A DNA stretch of 51,825 nucleotides from Streptomyces lushanensis (GTDB lineage: Bacteria > Actinomycetota > Actinomycetes > Streptomycetales > Streptomycetaceae): contig NZ_MAUD01000129.1 in NCBI RefSeq assembly GCF_001700515.1, positions 1 to 51,825 of the forward strand. The letters run 5' to 3'. Below are positions 35,476 through 44,240 of the stretch, in pieces (positions within the stretch are counted from its first letter, which is position 1; each line of letters opens with the position of its first letter). The position numbers and the translations under genes were made by a program. The notes under the pieces were generated by a model. It did no database searches. It saw only the letters and a program-made list of their open reading frames with translations, and was not told the DNA's origin.

Positions 35476-35823
35476 TCAGCGGGAGGAAGGATCCGGAGGC
35501 AGGGCCGCCGGCCCCGGCCAGAGCTGGAAGCCGAAGGCCGCCTCAAGTCGGGCGAGCGTCCCCAGATCGGGCATGACCTTGCCATTGAGAACCCTGCTAA
35601 CCGTGGAATGGGTCACGCCCGTCGAGTCGGCGAGAGTGCGCAGAGTGTGCCCCGTGGACGCCATGGCCCGCCCCAGGTTGCGCGCGAACGCCTGGCCGTA
35701 GTGGGCACTGGCCGGGGCGTCCGGCGCGAGAGCGGCATGAGGCCAGGAGCCGTCGACCACATAGTGGCGCGGCACCTGGTCATTACTGCTCCTGGGCATG
35801 CCGAGATCATCCCACGCACCCAT
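35476..35823 (-). CDS. XRE-family repressor, cassette A
   Basis: A 115-residue DNA-binding protein. The helix-turn-helix is TLADSTGVTHSTVSRVLNG (residues about 62-81), followed by MPDLGTLARLEAAFGFQLWP. The N-terminal VVDGSWPHA and the C-terminal LWP are shared with the XRE protein of cassette B (AVAGNWPHA, MLWP), so the two are homologous. ATG at 35823 chosen; an ATG eight codons later is possible. It is divergent from the rest of cassette A, with an operator-like palindrome 50 bases before its start, the usual arrangement of an autoregulated repressor. Confidence 0.75.
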   Translation of the reverse strand: MGAWDDLGMPRSSNDQVPRHYVVDGSWPHAALAPDAPASAHYGQAFARNLGRAMASTGHTLRTLADSTGVTHSTVSRVLNGKVMPDLGTLARLEAAFGFQLWPGPAALPPDPSSR

Positions 35824-35872
35824 AAGCCTGCACCTTTCCCCGTCTCGACTCCTTGGACGACACTCCACCAAT

Positions 35873-35888
35873 GTTGCAAGTATGGAAC
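35873..35888. promoter_or_regulatory. Operator-like site upstream of the XRE gene
   Basis: GTTGCAAGTATGGAAC, an imperfect relative of the perfect palindrome at 37816 (GTTCCATGTATGGAAC). It lies 50 bases upstream of the XRE start in the divergent intergenic region, as expected for autoregulation. Confidence 0.5.
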
Positions 35889-36280
35889 AAACATAGAGGG
35901 CCACCGGCTCTTTGGGGCGGTGTTTGCGGCTACGAGCCCCGGCCGATCGGAGCCGCCCTCGCCAGTCCGCGCCCGGATGGCGAGCCACACTCGAGTGGCT
36001 GATGCGGGGGTGCGACGCCCACCGGGACCACATCGAGATCCCGGGCGCCTTCGACCGCCGCCCCGGGCTGGCGCGCCGCATCCCGGCCTGCGCAATACCC
36101 CACTGCGCCGCACCCGCCGCCTCCACTGCGGCATGTGCCAACCAGAGCCGCGGTTCAGTCCGGCACGCACGGAGCAGAACCTTTGATTCCACCTGCGGCG
36201 TAGGGCACTCACCACCACAACTCACCTACGACTGCGCTCGATTGGCCTTCGTGCCTCTCCAAAGCACCAAAGCACCACCG

Positions 36281-36859
36281 ATGTTCGAGATTCTCCTGCG
36301 TCCCACGAGCGACATCATGGGCACAACCAAAGGCGCTGCCACGCACCCCTTTGTGGTGCACCTGCGGCAGGTCGAGACGCTTGAGCAGGACCGGTGGATC
36401 GCGGCCGACGAAGCCTGCACCAAGGCACAGGACGCGATCGATCAGGTGCGTCTGCAGCTGGCGGATGCAGAGCGGGAACTCGCTCAGGCCGAGCAGCGGC
36501 GACTCATCGCCTCCGAGCGCGTATCAGCTGCGGCCGAGATGATCGCCAGCGCCGAGGACTTCCTGCGCGACCCGACCGTCGACCCCGCAGGCATTCAAGA
36601 GACACGGGCTACGGATCCACCTCCGGACACTGGCCCCCCAGCCTCCGAATCACGGACGCTCAAAGAGCTGACCCTCGCGGCGTTCACCGGCACCGAAGTG
36701 CTGTCGCCGGCAGAAGTCGCGCCCCTGGTGCGGGTTCACCGGCCGAAGACGACGGACAAGGCCGTCCGCTCCACTCTCACCACCTTGCGCCGGGACGGAG
36801 CGCTCGTACTCGTCGAGCGCGGCTCCTATCGGCTGCCGAAGCAAGGGGAGCGCCTATAG
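36281..36859 (+). CDS. Coiled-coil plus winged-helix protein, cassette A
   Basis: A 192-residue protein. Residues about 30-100 form a long Ala/Glu/Gln-rich helix (AIDQVRLQLADAERELAQAE), a probable coiled coil. A Pro-rich linker follows, then a C-terminal winged-helix-like domain (LSPAEVAPLVRVHRP ... AVRSTLTTLRRDGALVLVERG). The architecture matches the protein at 46147-46794 in cassette B. ATG at 36281 or, equally, 36317; no strong ribosome site decides. Likely a DNA-binding partner of the cassette; function unknown. Confidence 0.6.
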   Translation: MFEILLRPTSDIMGTTKGAATHPFVVHLRQVETLEQDRWIAADEACTKAQDAIDQVRLQLADAERELAQAEQRRLIASERVSAAAEMIASAEDFLRDPTVDPAGIQETRATDPPPDTGPPASESRTLKELTLAAFTGTEVLSPAEVAPLVRVHRPKTTDKAVRSTLTTLRRDGALVLVERGSYRLPKQGERL

Positions 36860-36956
36860 CGGCCGCCCCCATGCAGACGAAGAGGCGCCACCGGTGGATT
36901 GCGGCCTCCGGCGGCGCCTGAGACACGTCAGCTGAGGGCCCACATCATGATCAACT

Positions 36957-36970
36957 GTCCATACATGCAC
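36957..36970. promoter_or_regulatory. Operator-like site upstream of the second winged-helix gene
   Basis: GTCCATACATGCAC shares the CATACATG core and most flanking bases with the palindromes at 35391 and 37816. It lies 62 bases before the TTG start at 37033. Confidence 0.45.
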
Positions 36971-37032
36971 CACCCCACACATCAAACGCTGCTGGCCGCC
37001 GGCCTCCGCCGACTGTCACTGGACGGTGTCCG

Positions 37033-37713
37033 TTGACTCCGCGGCAGGCTGAATCCGGGGTACGCCCCATCGTCCCGACCGAACGCATCAACGCCAGGCG
37101 GCAGCTCGAACTGCTCGACGCCGCAGTAGAGCTCGGCGGACCCAAGATGCTCCCCGCACCCTTTCCCGAGGCAGGTGCCCGTCTCCGCGTGGTCGAAGCC
37201 ACCGTCCAGTCCGCCCAAGGCTTCATGCGACAGAACGGCCTTCTGAGTCCCTCCCGCGGAGCACTGACCGTCACCGCTGAAGGCTTCAGACTCTCCGAGC
37301 TACGCAAGACAGATTCCGCGCGCGCCCGCCTCTACCTGCGGGATTTGTGGAAGGACGCGTGGTTCACCCGGTCGGCGTCCAAGCTGCTGCGAAGCGCACC
37401 TGAGGAGGCGACGGTGCTGGCCCAGCGCCTGTCCCGGCACCTCAGCAGAACGGCCGAGCGGGGCATGCACCTTGTCGAGTGGCTCGACTACGCCCTGGTC
37501 GTGGAAGAGGACGGTGAAGGACGCATGCAGCTCGTCGCCGCGCGAGCAACGACGCCGCCTCCGACGCCCGCTCCCGCGGCCGCGGCACCGCTCCTGGCCA
37601 CGGCCGAGGAGATCTCGGCCCTCCCTGACAGCCAGTTCTTCGCGGTGATGCAGGCGTACCGGACACCCCTCACCTCGCGAGCCCACGCCGGCAGCACGAC
37701 ACCTCCCGCATAG
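37033..37713 (+). CDS. Winged-helix protein of cassette A
   Basis: A 226-residue protein. An N-terminal winged-helix-like part (RRQLELLDAAVELGGPKMLP ... AQGFMRQNGLL) is followed by a WKDAWFTRSASKLL helix, a second winged-helix-like part (EATVLAQRLSRH ... GMHLVEWLDYALVVEEDGEG) and a Pro/Ala-rich tail. The same order (Trp-containing helix, then a Leu-rich helix, then LLDLLVAVGMVVPDGEG) is seen in the cassette B protein at 44461-45414. The only start available is TTG at 37033; in-frame ATG or GTG is absent upstream to the stop at 36919. Probably a DNA-binding accessory protein; not otherwise recognised. Confidence 0.55.
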   Translation: MTPRQAESGVRPIVPTERINARRQLELLDAAVELGGPKMLPAPFPEAGARLRVVEATVQSAQGFMRQNGLLSPSRGALTVTAEGFRLSELRKTDSARARLYLRDLWKDAWFTRSASKLLRSAPEEATVLAQRLSRHLSRTAERGMHLVEWLDYALVVEEDGEGRMQLVAARATTPPPTPAPAAAAPLLATAEEISALPDSQFFAVMQAYRTPLTSRAHAGSTTPPA

Positions 37714-37804
37714 CCGCCTGACCGCCACCCCCGCGCCGCCAGGCGACCGGTCGGCGCGGGGTTCTCACTCTTTCGCTCACTCCCTGTTGCCGCGGAGATC
37801 ACCC

Positions 37805-38856
37805 ATGCCCAATGTGTTCCATGTATGGAACGACCACGAGGATTCCCGCCTGCCTTCCCGCGCCGTACGCGGACAGGCGGAACTCGTCGGCGCCGCCCTC
37901 ACCCGTCGGAGGAACGTCATCGTGGGAAGCGAGCCCTCCCTCGTCCACGCCATCGATCAAGTACTCAATGCCTGGGAGGACATGGTCGCCCGTGACGAGA
38001 TGTCCGAGCAGACCTACGACAAGTTCTCCCTCCTGCTCAAGCGGTACACCCGCTACGCCACGCTCCAGGGCGTTCTCGTCCTCCCCGAGGCCGGCCCCGG
38101 CATCACCGAGGACTTCGTGAACGCGCAAGGACGCAGCCGTCACGGCCGCGTCTCCAAGGCCGCCTTCGCCACCCGCTCTCTGCGCCGGAGCGTCGTGCGG
38201 GCGGCCTTTCGCACCCTGCGTGAGCTCGGCCTGAGCGACCAGGACCCGACCCGGGACATCGACCTACCCACCCGCACCTACGAAGGCGTCCGCGCACTGA
38301 CCGAAGACGAGGCCGTGCTGCTGCGCCACCACGCCGCCTTTGTCACCCGGCCCACCCGGCACGCCGCCGCTGCCGCGCTCGCCCTGGCCGGTGGACACAA
38401 CGGCGAAATCGGCCACTCGTCGCCGACCTGGACCTCCGTGGTTCCCAGGTCTGGATGCACAGCGCCACCAAGTACGAGCCCCGCTGGTGCCGCCTGGACG
38501 CGTGGGGACGGCACGTACTGGCCGAGCGCGCGGCGCACGTCACGGCCAGGCACCCCGACGCCGCCACGGCGCGCCTGGCCGTCTCCCCTCTACCCGCACC
38601 GGATGCGGCGTTCCAGGCACGTTCCTGCGTCGCTCTGGGCGACCTGCTACGCCGAGTCGGGCTCGGCCCCGATCCCCACGTCAAACCCGCCTCGGTCACG
38701 GCCAGGGCCGCGGTGGAGGCTTTCGAGGCCACCGGTCGCATCGAGGAGGCCGCCCGGCGGCTCGGCCTGCGTTCTCTAGACCGCGCCGCGGCTATCGTCG
38801 ACTACGGCTGGCGCACCGATCCCGCCTACACGGACGGATGTGCGCCCGATGCCTGA
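37805..38856 (+). pseudogene. Tyrosine-recombinase-like protein, cassette A, one frameshift
   Basis: The frame from the ATG at 37805 runs through a helical DNA-binding N-terminus and breaks near 38415, after GGHNGEIGH. The rest (LVADLDLRGSQVWMHSATKY to DYGWRTDPAY) continues one base back, to the TGA at 38854. Together it is a 350-residue homologue of 43326-44240. The usual recombinase Arg I motif (GLRxxE) reads GGHNGE, and the HxLRH and Tyr motifs are not seen (VKPASVTARAA, SLDRAAAIVDYGW), so catalysis is unlikely even if the frameshift were a sequencing error. A perfect palindrome lies within codons 4-9. Confidence 0.65.
37816..37831. promoter_or_regulatory. Perfect 16-bp operator-like palindrome
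   Basis: GTTCCATGTATGGAAC: 7-bp arms around a GT centre. It lies just inside the start of the recombinase-like gene and is the best-formed member of the CATACATG family in this cassette. The cassette's XRE protein is the natural candidate ligand, by inference. Confidence 0.55.
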
Positions 38857-40321
38857 CGACATCGTCGGCGCGCCCCTGCCTGACCTCGCGCGCCCCAGTC
38901 GTAAACGTCAGCTCGCCGACCACCATCAGCGCACCGTCGACCAGCGCGTCCAGGACTGCCTGGACTACCCGCTGCTGTACGAGATGGCCGAGCTGCTGCC
39001 CGCGTCCCACATGGTCGGCTGCCCGCGGGAGTACTCATCGATCGTCTACCTGCTCATGGCGGCGCTCACCCCGGTGACGAAGTCGAAGCGGTCCACGGCC
39101 GGGCTTCTGACCTCGGCAAGCCAGTGGCGCGGCCTGCGCGCGGCCGTCCGTCGGAACATGTGCCGCCGGGCCGCCGCGGCGCTGCCTCTGAATGCACCGA
39201 CGCGCGGCCAGTACGACTACGCGGTGAAGACGCTCCTCGTACCGAGTATCGACGCGCTGGAGGAGGAGTTCCGGCGATACGCAGCCCAACAGGCCCTGGA
39301 ACAGTGCCTGTTCCCTGCTTCGGCGCCCAAGACATGGAGCCGTCCCCAACGCCGGCAGCTGCTCGTGGGTGACGCCACCGTACCCAAAGCACCGTCGAAG
39401 GCACGCAAGCAGGAGACGGTCGACCCCGTCACGGGTGAACTGCGCAACCACCGTGTCGACCCTGCGGCCCGCGACTACTACGAGAACGGGGAGAAGGCTA
39501 AGCGGCCCGTGCGCGGGACGAAGTGGTTCTTCGGCTCTGGGCGTGGCGACGGCTACTGGACCCGTGTCATCCTGACGTTCGCTCACGTGGCGGGCGGCGA
39601 GTACGAGGCCGCGATCGCGGTCCGCCAGTTCTCCCGGCTGAAGACGGCACTGCCCGACTGCATGGGCGTCATCTACGACGGGGCGCTGCGCGGTGTCCAC
39701 CGTGACGCCCTGGCCCGCCGCGGGCTCCTCGTGATCAACAAGCAGCACGGCTCGGTCAGCCCCGTCTTCTACGAACGCATCAAGCCGTGCCGCAGCGGCC
39801 ACGACCTGTGGTGCGACCAGGGCCGCATCGCCGAGAGCATCCGCATCGACGACGGCACCCGCGTGCTCCAGCCCGCCCCGATCACCAGGCTGGAGCCCCG
39901 CATCGGCGTGTCCAAGAGCCGCTGGTACCACGTGCTGAGGATCCCCTGCCGGCACGGGGACCACCAGTACCGCGTCCCCGTCGGCATCACCACCACGGCC
40001 GAGGACCGCGCCCTGCGGGACTCCACGACCGGCCGGCGGATCCCGAGCGACCAGGAGCGCGGCTTCCACCGCGCCGAGTACCTCCAGCAGATCCCCCAGG
40101 AGACGCTCTCCCACCAACTGGTCTACCCGTACCGTAGCGACTCCGAGTCGGTGCACAGCCAGTTCGATCTCAGCCTGTGGAACCGCCGGATGATCGCGTA
40201 CGGCGTCGACCGCCAGAAGGTCTTCGTCCTCGGCTTCGCCCTCTCCCAGAACGCCACCAGCCGCCAGGTCTTCCTCGAAGGCCACGCCAACGCCGTCATG
40301 AGGCGCCAGAACAGCGCGTGA
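38849..40321 (+). CDS. DDE-like (transposase-type) protein, cassette A
   Basis: A 490-residue protein homologous to 41776-43329 and to the remnant at 34144. A candidate RNase-H-fold acidic triad is visible and shared: Asp in LLVGDATVPK, Asp in GVIYDGALRGVHRDAL, and Glu in RSDSESVHSQFD, followed by a YGVDRQKVFVLGFALSQNA helix as in DDE transposases. A helical N-terminal domain of about 150 residues precedes it. ATG at 38849 overlaps the end of the recombinase-like gene by 8 bases; GTG at 38840 is an alternative. I do not recognise a named IS family, and nuclease, transposase or defence roles are all possible. Confidence 0.65.
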   Translation: MPDDIVGAPLPDLARPSRKRQLADHHQRTVDQRVQDCLDYPLLYEMAELLPASHMVGCPREYSSIVYLLMAALTPVTKSKRSTAGLLTSASQWRGLRAAVRRNMCRRAAAALPLNAPTRGQYDYAVKTLLVPSIDALEEEFRRYAAQQALEQCLFPASAPKTWSRPQRRQLLVGDATVPKAPSKARKQETVDPVTGELRNHRVDPAARDYYENGEKAKRPVRGTKWFFGSGRGDGYWTRVILTFAHVAGGEYEAAIAVRQFSRLKTALPDCMGVIYDGALRGVHRDALARRGLLVINKQHGSVSPVFYERIKPCRSGHDLWCDQGRIAESIRIDDGTRVLQPAPITRLEPRIGVSKSRWYHVLRIPCRHGDHQYRVPVGITTTAEDRALRDSTTGRRIPSDQERGFHRAEYLQQIPQETLSHQLVYPYRSDSESVHSQFDLSLWNRRMIAYGVDRQKVFVLGFALSQNATSRQVFLEGHANAVMRRQNSA

Positions 40322-40850
40322 TCACTCCCGGGAAGACAGGGAACCGAGCCCTCCCCTCTACTGGTCTCGCCTTCATGCAGAAGGCGCCGCACCCGGCTTT
40401 CAATTGTCACCACGCCCGGATCGCCACCACGAAGAGCGTCGACTGAGCATCCGCGCCACGGCGTCATAGACCTGCGAGGCCATGGTGCCCTCCACACGGA
40501 GGCGGATCGCTGCGACAAGGCGAAGTGACAGAAGCACAGCGGTGGACAGCCGGCCCGAACACCATCACCACCAGGCCACCTGTGCGCTCCTCCGGAGCCG
40601 ACGGGCGGAATTGCGGGCTCGCCCTCGACCACCGCGAGCAACACCTCATCCCACGGCTGCTCGGGAGACTCCGCGCCCGCTAGGGCCTCGACCTCAGCAG
40701 AAGCATCGGATCCTGCCGGTGCCACCCCCGCCGTCGGCACCTGCCTGCCGCTGACCGGACGGCGGCTCCGACCCGGCCCCAGGGCCCTCTCCCCCTTCCG
40801 CGTCCACATCGCGCGGCGTCCTGGCGTGCCCCCACCTGGTCAGGTGATTC
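40322..40850. other. Stretch with no recognisable gene
   Basis: Only overlapping GC-driven frames are present. A short minus-strand frame reads MASQVYDAVARMLSRR (about 40435-40485), which looks protein-like but is too short to place. I see nothing else here; it separates cassette A from the DUF3631 remnant. Confidence 0.4.
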
Positions 40851-41345
40851 CGATTCCATGACCCGCGCGCAGTGGAGCGAGCCAGGCGGTGAGGCGGTCA
40901 CGGACGACCTGGAGCGCGGGGGTGTCCCGGCCGGTGCGGAAGGCCGCCACCCGCTCGCCCGGAGCCCGGCGGCGCATCCGGATGACCACGGAGCTGTCCA
41001 TGATCGTGTCCGGCAGGTCACCCGTCGAGTGCCGCCATGGCGAAGGTGGGGAACGCCTGCGGCTTTTGCTTGGGGCCGGACACCCGCAGGGTGGGCCTGT
41101 TGCGCTGGTGCCCGGCGTTGAGCAGGCCGCGCAGGTCCTCGTTCTTCTCCGCTGCCTTGGCGGTGCCGAAGAGGGGGTCGGCCTCGTCGACCAGGAGCAT
41201 GGGCGGATCCTCGGCGGTGATCGACCGGAAGATCGCCGCCGGGCCGGCGTTGACCGTGATCAGGTGCTTGTGCACGGTCTCGGTCACCACGTCCAGCAGC
41301 CGCGACTTGCCGCACTGCTTCGCCGGCCCCACCACCGGATGATGC
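40851..41345 (-). pseudogene. DUF3631-type ATPase remnant
   Basis: The minus strand reads VVGPAKQCGKSRLLDVVTE (Walker A-like), TAEDPPMLLVDEADPLFG (Walker B), GLLNAGHQRNRPTLRV and FPTFAMAALDG, ending at a TGA at 41018. The family continuation (GDLPDTIMDSSVVIRMRRRA and RVAAFRTGRDTPAL) follows in another frame to about 40851. It is truncated at the N-terminus near 41345 and frameshifted. Such proteins are common on Streptomyces integrative elements and plasmids, so this is probably a trace of an element once integrated at the neighbouring tRNA. Confidence 0.65.
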
Positions 41346-41397
41346 TGATCCGTTGGGAGAGATTTGGGAGATCAACTCTCCGTCCGCTCACGCAAAC

Positions 41398-41422
41398 GGC
41401 CCCGGACGAGGAGTCCGAGGCC
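41398..41422 (-). terminator. Terminator of tRNA-Arg
   Basis: Ten-bp stem with one G-T pair (arms 41398-41407 and 41413-41422, loop GAGGA), 54 bases downstream of the tRNA 3' end. On the minus strand it is followed by GTTTG. Confidence 0.6.
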
Positions 41423-41475
41423 GATTAGGAGCCCTCCCTGAGGAAGAAACCCCAGGTCAGAGCGGTAATGCGTTG

Positions 41476-41548
41476 TGCCCCCGGCAGGATTCGAACCTGC
41501 GACACCCGCTTTAGGAGAGCGGTGCTCTATCCCCTGAGCTACGAAGGC
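41476..41548 (-). tRNA. tRNA-Arg (anticodon CCU)
   Basis: A complete 73-base cloverleaf on the minus strand. The acceptor 5' strand GCCTTCG pairs with 3' CGGGGGC, the D arm GCTCAGGGGATAGAGC is intact, and the anticodon stem CCGCT/AGCGG encloses the loop CTCCTAA with anticodon CCT. The T arm is GCAGGTTCGAATCCTGC. The 3' CCA is not encoded, as usual in Streptomyces. The decayed integrative-element genes beside its 3' end suggest it has served as an attachment site, but I found no second copy of the tRNA 3' end in the window. Confidence 0.95.
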
Positions 41549-41775
41549 AGGGATCTGTCGAAAAGCGTGTCTAAAACCTGGCCTTAATCAGCCTGGGCTT
41601 CGAGCTTGCTGCTGACAGGGTCATGGTGGGCTGCTGAGAGCCCGGCCACCGCAGACAGTGTAGCGGGTGGGGTGCGATCCGTAGGGGGGTGCCTGCGCAG
41701 GACTCGTCGTGCCCGTTGAGGGGCACGATGGAAGTGTGCCCCGGGGCGGTGCGCGGCCCGTGCGGGGGCTGGAAG

Positions 41776-43329
41776 TCAGGAGGCGGTGATCAGGCCTGTC
41801 CTTGCTCGGGTGACGGAGTTGTTCAGCCAGGCGAACCCGATGTAGACGAGGAGACCAGCCGTGGCTCCGTAGACTGGGACCCTTTTGTGCGGATAACACT
41901 GGTCAAAGCGTGAATGAGTAGATTCGCTGTCCTGGCGGAATCCTTTGAGTCGACGGCCGGCGGGAGTATCGGGCGGAATTTGGCGCAGGTGTTCGGTGCG
42001 GTTGAACCGTCGTCGGCCTGTGGAGGGGTCGATCTGACGGTCTTCTTCGGTTTCGTCGACCCGAATACGAACGGTGTGCGTGCTGACGGCGCAGGGGATC
42101 GTGACGCGGTGGTAGTAGCGTGTTCGCTTTCCTTCCCGGTATTCGAGTTCCTCTACCGGCAGCGGGGTGTAGTGAGTCTGTCCGTCGACGGTGATCCGGC
42201 GCAGGCATACGCGGGCTTCGGCGACGTAGAGGTCGTGGGTGCAGGGTCCCTTTTCGTAGCGCTGCAGTGACTGGGGCGGGAGTCCTGAGTGCTGAGGAGT
42301 GAAGACGAGCAGGCCCTCGGCGATCAGTGGGGCGCGGTGAACTCCGCGCAGGGCAGTGTCGTAGGTGGCGGCGCGCAGGCCCGGAGCGCGGGTGAGGATG
42401 TGCGTGACCATCTTGACGAAGGCGGTGCCCTCGGCGTCGCGGTCAGGGTCGTCCTTCACGGACCTGTGGCGGATGGATTCCAGGGCCATGATCACGCGGC
42501 TGTGCGGGGTGTCCGCGAGGCGGACGCCGACGGAGAGGAACTTGTTGCCGTAGACCAACTTGTCGCCGCCTTCCACCGTGATGCCGGCGTCTTCGTCGAC
42601 GCGGTGACGGCGGATCTCCCCGGTCCTCTCGTCGACGGACTCGTGCTCGGTCTGGGAGGAAGGCGGACTGGCGACGGTGGCGTCGCCGTGCAGGACCTGG
42701 TGCCGCTCGGGGTTGACACGGCTATTGCGTTTGCCGGCTGCTTCCATCATCCCGTGGTCGAGGGCCTGTTGGATCCAGAGGTCCCGGCTTGTGTCCCGGA
42801 TGTCCTCGTAGGCAGGCTTGAGGATTTTGTGGAAGTAGTGATTCCAGTTGCTGCGGGAGGGCCCGGTGGGTTTGAGGGTGTCGGCGACGGCGTCACCCAT
42901 ATGGGTATGGACGGACCGGCGGACCATGTCCCACCACAGACGGCGCTGGAGGTGACATGCGGTGGCGCGGGCGGAGCCGAACAGGGAGATCGAACACAGG
43001 AAGATCAGGTAGATGACGGGCGGATGGTGGGCGGGCCGTCCGGTATCGCTCGGTGGGGGGAGAGCGGCTGCTGCTTTGTAGAGGTCGGGGTTGTCCAGCA
43101 GGTACTCGAAGCGCTGGTCCTGGGCGAGCGGGGGTGCTTCGGGGCTCCTGGGCGGCGGGATGTCGGTCGCGGAGCCGAAGGTGTCGTCGGGGATGGCGCC
43201 GAACTCGTACTTCGCCCGTCGGCCGGCCGTAGAGGGCGTTTTTGCCGCCCGGGTCTTCCTCTTCGGCGCTGTGGGTTTGGGACCGCGAGGGGGTCTGGGG
43301 TTGCGAGGGGGTTTTCCCGGAGTGGTCAC
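41776..43329 (-). CDS. DDE-like (transposase-type) protein, cassette B
   Basis: A 517-residue homologue of the protein at 38849-40321, apparently intact. After a basic, Pro/Lys-rich N-terminus and a helical domain come the candidate triad residues: Asp in LHGDATVASPP, Asp in AATYDTALRGVHRAPL and Glu in FRQDSESTHSRFDQ. Also shared are CTHDLYVAEARVCLRRITVD versus a matching segment in copy A, and DPSTGRRRFNRTEHLRQIPP. GTG start at 43329 overlaps the recombinase-like stop as GTGA, implying the two proteins are made in a fixed ratio. Function not established; a transposase or target nuclease is the leading guess. Confidence 0.65.
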   Translation of the reverse strand: MTTPGKPPRNPRPPRGPKPTAPKRKTRAAKTPSTAGRRAKYEFGAIPDDTFGSATDIPPPRSPEAPPLAQDQRFEYLLDNPDLYKAAAALPPPSDTGRPAHHPPVIYLIFLCSISLFGSARATACHLQRRLWWDMVRRSVHTHMGDAVADTLKPTGPSRSNWNHYFHKILKPAYEDIRDTSRDLWIQQALDHGMMEAAGKRNSRVNPERHQVLHGDATVASPPSSQTEHESVDERTGEIRRHRVDEDAGITVEGGDKLVYGNKFLSVGVRLADTPHSRVIMALESIRHRSVKDDPDRDAEGTAFVKMVTHILTRAPGLRAATYDTALRGVHRAPLIAEGLLVFTPQHSGLPPQSLQRYEKGPCTHDLYVAEARVCLRRITVDGQTHYTPLPVEELEYREGKRTRYYHRVTIPCAVSTHTVRIRVDETEEDRQIDPSTGRRRFNRTEHLRQIPPDTPAGRRLKGFRQDSESTHSRFDQCYPHKRVPVYGATAGLLVYIGFAWLNNSVTRARTGLITAS

Positions 43330-44240
43330 GGCTTATCACTCCTGGTCCGCCATGCGAGGCCGGCGAGGTCGGCGGCGCCGTCGAGGGAGGACAGGCCCAG
43401 TCCGCGGGCGACTTCGGAGAGTTGGCCGGTCTCGTGGAGGATCCGGCGGGCGACGTAGCGGGTGATGTCCCGGGGTTCGACCTTGCGCGTGCGGGTGGAC
43501 AGTCCGGCGTGGCGGGCGATGTCGCTGAACCCGGCGCCGACGCTGGACTGAGCGACGCGCGAGGCGGACTCCGAGCTGGTGACCAGCAGGTGCGGTCCAG
43601 GCCCGGTCCGTGCCTGGTGAGCGGCGCGCAGACCCAGGACGTACACGCCCCATTCGTCGAGGAGGCGCGTGCGTGCGTGTGTGCGGGTGCCGCCGCGGGT
43701 GATGACGTGGGGTGCGGACAGGTCGAGGTCGGTGGTGGCCGCCGCCGCTGTCTCCGCGCTGTTGAGTCCGGCGCGGAGGAGGGCGAGGAGGGCTGCGTTG
43801 CGGGTGGTGGGCATACCGCGTTCGGCATGGAACTGCAGGTCCGAGATGTCACGCTCGGTCAGGCAGGCGCCGGTCATGCGGGGTTTGCGCGGGATGGAGG
43901 GTGAGTCGAGGAACGGTGAGGTCTTGGTCAGGCCGAGGGCCCGGGCGTGCGTGAAGAGCGAGGTGACCGCCGAACGCCGCTGGCTGCGTGTCCTGTCCGC
44001 GGGGACCGGTGTGATGTTGTTGCGCCGGTCACGGCCGGGGGCGGCGATGAACGCCTCGGCCAGTTCGGGGGTGATGTCGTCGAGGCGGGTGACCTGGTGG
44101 GCCCGGGCGAAATAGAGCAGGCGTTCACAGGTCTGGATGTAGAGATCGACCGTATCGATCTTCAGTACGCCGTCGGCGGCTTGCAGCAGCCACAGGCGGC
44201 TGGCCTCCCGCAGTGCTTCCTTGATCGTCGCCCTAGCCAT
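43326..44240 (-). CDS. Catalytically degenerate tyrosine-recombinase-like protein, cassette B
   Basis: A 304-residue protein with the layout of a tyrosine recombinase: an N-terminal SAM-like helical part (TCERLLYFARAHQVTRLDDI), then a catalytic-domain-like part (LTERDISDLQ ... NAALLALLRAGLNSAE). The canonical Arg of GLRxxE is Asn (AGLNSAE), the HxLRH box reads PRDITRY, and no C-terminal nucleophilic Tyr follows LGLSSLDGAADLAG. It should therefore bind DNA without recombining it. It is intact here, whereas the cassette A homologue is frameshifted. Coupled by GTGA to the DDE-like gene. Confidence 0.65.
   Translation of the reverse strand: MARATIKEALREASRLWLLQAADGVLKIDTVDLYIQTCERLLYFARAHQVTRLDDITPELAEAFIAAPGRDRRNNITPVPADRTRSQRRSAVTSLFTHARALGLTKTSPFLDSPSIPRKPRMTGACLTERDISDLQFHAERGMPTTRNAALLALLRAGLNSAETAAAATTDLDLSAPHVITRGGTRTHARTRLLDEWGVYVLGLRAAHQARTGPGPHLLVTSSESASRVAQSSVGAGFSDIARHAGLSTRTRKVEPRDITRYVARRILHETGQLSEVARGLGLSSLDGAADLAGLAWRTRSDKP

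Noticed and set aside
38380..38450. Programmed ribosomal frameshift in the cassette A recombinase-like gene
   Set aside because: No X-XXY-YYZ slippery site or downstream structure is evident, and the intact homologue needs none; a simple indel is more likely.
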